Source of the DNA: Algoriphagus chordae
GTDB lineage: Bacteria; Bacteroidota; Bacteroidia; Cytophagales; Cyclobacteriaceae
Reading direction: 5' to 3'
Length of the DNA: 64,000 bases
Assembly: GCF_003254055.1 (NCBI RefSeq)
Contig: NZ_QKZT01000023.1
Span: 18,038-82,037, forward strand
The position numbers and the translations under genes were made by a program. Below are positions 62,292 to 64,000 of the stretch, in pieces. The notes under the pieces were generated by a model, which saw only the letters and a list, made by a program, of their open reading frames with translations, searched no databases and had not been told where the DNA came from. Within the stretch, counting starts at the first letter, position 1. Each line of letters begins with the position of its first letter.

Positions 62292-63287
62292 TCAAACTAA
62301 ACCTGGCTTCTCTCTCTCCAGCTGCTCAAACACTTTCTTTACATCCTGAGCGTTTTCTTTATTCAGAACAAGAACAGCATCACCTGTCTGAATAAGAATG
62401 GTGTTACTTAAGCCTACAAATTCTGTATGGAGACTTGATCCAATAACCATATTGCCATTTGAATCAACAGCATATCCTTCCATTACAAAATGATCATATA
62501 TAGACTCAAATGATCCCATATCAGACCATGCAAATTTGGAAGGAACAACTTTGATCCTCTTAGTTTTCTCCATTACAGCATAATCAACTGAAATTGAAGG
62601 AATTCGCATAGAGAGCTCAAAATCTAGCTTACCATCTTTTGCTTTGTCAATAGCAAATTTAGAAGCTTCATATACTTCTGGTTCAAAACGCCTTAACTCC
62701 TCCAGATAAATTCCTGCTCTAAAGCAAAACATTCCTGAATTCCAGTAGAAATCACCACTTTTCACATATGCTTCAGCTGATGCCAAGTTAGGCTTTTCTA
62801 AAAAACCTTTAACCTCTTCCCCATCTGATTCTATATAACCATAACCTGTTTCAGCCCTATTCGGCTTCAAACCGAAAGTGACTATATATCCTTCTTGCGC
62901 AAGCTGAGCAGCTCGATTTACAGCAATCTGATATTCATGGCCAGATTCTATCAAATGATCTGATGGAGTTACAAATAAAATATCATCAGACTTAAGGGAG
63001 AAAGCTGCAAAAGCTATAGCAGCGGCTGTGTTTCTAGGACAAGCTTCAATTATCTCAGTGTATTTGACGATACCTGAAGATGAAAGGTCATTTCTCGAGA
63101 GTTCATAATTTTCACAATTACCAACAACCATAACTTGATCACAAAACCCAGTGTTTCTCTTCACCGTATGCTGAAACAGAGTATTCCCGTTAAAAATTGG
63201 CAGGTATTGCTTAGGCCGCGATTTCCTTGAAAGAGGCCAAAGCCTAGACCCAACTCCGCCTGAAAGAATAACATTAACGATTGCCAA
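62292..63287 (-). CDS. manC: Mannose-1-phosphate guanylyltransferase (single-domain ManC)
   Basis: A 331-residue enzyme. It has the nucleotide signature LSGGVGSRLWPLSRKSRPKQ (8-27), FVTPSDHLI and FLEKPNLASA. It makes GDP-mannose, the precursor for Gmd. The phosphomannose isomerase domain of two-domain ManC proteins is missing, so fructose-6-phosphate must be converted elsewhere. It is the first gene of operon A. The leader of about 300 bases before it carries the shared regulatory elements. Confidence 0.93.
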   Translation of the reverse strand: MAIVNVILSGGVGSRLWPLSRKSRPKQYLPIFNGNTLFQHTVKRNTGFCDQVMVVGNCENYELSRNDLSSSGIVKYTEIIEACPRNTAAAIAFAAFSLKSDDILFVTPSDHLIESGHEYQIAVNRAAQLAQEGYIVTFGLKPNRAETGYGYIESDGEEVKGFLEKPNLASAEAYVKSGDFYWNSGMFCFRAGIYLEELRRFEPEVYEASKFAIDKAKDGKLDFELSMRIPSISVDYAVMEKTKRIKVVPSKFAWSDMGSFESIYDHFVMEGYAVDSNGNMVIGSSLHTEFVGLSNTILIQTGDAVLVLNKENAQDVKKVFEQLEREKPGLV

Positions 63288-63386
63288 GCCTACTGATTTT
63301 GAATACTTTGATTAGTATTTGTGAAAAAATATGATTTAAAGTATTCTAATTTATGAATAATATGCTTCTTGTCCCAGTGCAGTACG

Positions 63387-63409
63387 TACAGCTTCGCCCT
63401 TTCAGTCCC
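63387..63409 (-). promoter_or_regulatory. Conserved 23-bp leader element, operon A copy
   Basis: The minus strand reads GGGACTGAAAG G GCGAAGCTGTA, 22 of 23 bases identical to 44120-44142. It lies 99 bases before manC and downstream of the candidate promoter, so in the transcript leader. Confidence 0.6.
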
Positions 63410-63584
63410 ATGGAAAGAAGATATTTGGAAACCTAAAAATTCCAATCATCCGCCATTTCGGGCTTAGCTTAGTCGTTCAATCCCCAAAAAGGTCAGTTAA
63501 ACCTCATTTACAGATTTTAAAATAAAAGGCTTCAATAGATGCCAAAATTAAAATTTTGCCCACTTTTTAAAGCCTTTCGCGCTG

Positions 63585-63592
63585 CAAAGATA
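63585..63592 (-). promoter_or_regulatory. Candidate -7 box of operon A
   Basis: The minus strand reads TATCTTTG, an exact TAnnTTTG match, about 300 bases upstream of manC. No TTTG -33 box is seen; the inverted repeat at 63599-63617 occupies that place, which could suit a regulated promoter. Confidence 0.45.
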
Positions 63593-63598
63593 GGGAAG

Positions 63599-63617
63599 TG
63601 AGTAGTTTTTGTACTCA
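63599..63617. promoter_or_regulatory. Inverted repeat TGAGTA-N7-TACTCA upstream of operon A
   Basis: Six-base arms and a seven-base spacer, the same core and spacer as at 44227-44251. It abuts the upstream side of the -7 box at 63585-63592. No U-run follows it on the minus strand, so it is less likely to be a terminator there than an operator. Confidence 0.45.
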
Positions 63618-64000
63618 TTTTAAATACTATTTTCTATCGGAAATTTTATATGTTGAAATCTGCATTTTGAATTGGCAGATTTAAACTTTGTTGAGATCTT
63701 GTATCAGGCTGATGACCAAGTTGTAATAATTCATTATGGTCAGAAACCGGATTTATGGAGTTTGAGTTGCCATGGATAGAAATTCTGGAGACCATGGTAC
63801 TAAACACGAATACAATCCCATCCCTCTGCACTTGCCAATCGCAAGCTCGTCGCGAAAGCTTTCGGGATATCCTCCCACCGCACCTTAAATATAAACAATG
63901 CTACCAATTGATAACTATTTGTTAGGCTATATGGAATATGACCTGCTTAAGGTAGGATATAGCTCGAGCCAGCGGCTCGTCTAAATTGTAGCCAGATATG

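Larger units (their letters stand above)
63288..64000. other. Operon A leader and upstream region without a supported gene
   Basis: A stretch of 713 bases. It contains the 23-bp element, a -7 box and the inverted repeat, described separately. A 61-codon open frame at 63646-63831 has no recognisable features. The last 170 bases contain a small GAGCC-AGC-GGCTC hairpin near 63964-63977. I see no gene start there. Confidence 0.5.

Noticed and set aside
63646..63831. 61-codon open frame upstream of operon A
   Set aside because: No family features. Its 3' end lies next to the inverted repeat and promoter candidate.

Overview
The window looks like a chromosomal stretch of a Bacteroidota bacterium, probably of the order Cytophagales (an Algoriphagus or Cyclobacteriaceae-like organism). 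This placement is an inference. It rests on moderately AT-rich DNA, -7 boxes of the form TAnnTTTG, a Bacteroidota-style Wzi/Wza/Wzc export set, DUF559 and four-helix-bundle genes, and intergenic CCGCCACGGCGGACAGGTG repeats. All genes but one small one lie on the minus strand, so transcription runs from high to low coordinates.

About 50 kb (63.3 kb down to 13.9 kb) is a double surface-polysaccharide locus. Operon A (63.3 to 44.3 kb) makes GDP-L-fucose (manC, gmd, fcl) and a UDP-2,3-diacetamido uronic acid (a TviB-type dehydrogenase plus WbpB/WbpE/WbpD-like enzymes). It also carries a Wzx flippase, a Wzy-like polymerase, five glycosyltransferases, a secreted GH123-like hydrolase and the outer-membrane protein Wzi. 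Operon B (44.1 to 13.9 kb) begins with a second TviB-type dehydrogenase, Wza and Wzc. It continues with an ABC flippase, a sialic-acid set (neuB, neuC, neuA), two asparagine-synthase-like amidotransferases, many GT4 glycosyltransferases, a second Wzy-like protein, CapK-like, acetyltransferase and NodB-like modification enzymes, and a WecA-type initiating transferase with its epimerase. Each operon is preceded by the same 23-bp leader element (22 of 23 identical) and by an inverted repeat TGAGTA-N7-TACTCA. Shared control, possibly by an antiterminator, is therefore plausible.

From 13.4 to 9.0 kb is a separate four-gene operon of exported proteins: a lipoprotein, two small periplasmic proteins and an 816-residue leucine-rich-repeat protein. 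I recognise no function. Several of the products appear to share one small domain, and the operon has its own candidate promoter and a clear terminator. Two overlapping genes for GT-C-like membrane proteins follow (8.5 to 5.5 kb).

The first 5.2 kb is a patchwork. It holds a four-helix-bundle gene broken by an in-frame stop, a winged-helix regulator with a degenerate nucleotidyltransferase domain, a Wzm-type ABC permease with no ATPase partner in view, a DUF559 gene bracketed by copies of the permease 3' end, a WecD-like acetyltransferase and a GT2 transferase. Most of these are separated by copies of a hairpin-forming repeat. No tRNA, rRNA, CRISPR array or recognisable transposase was found.
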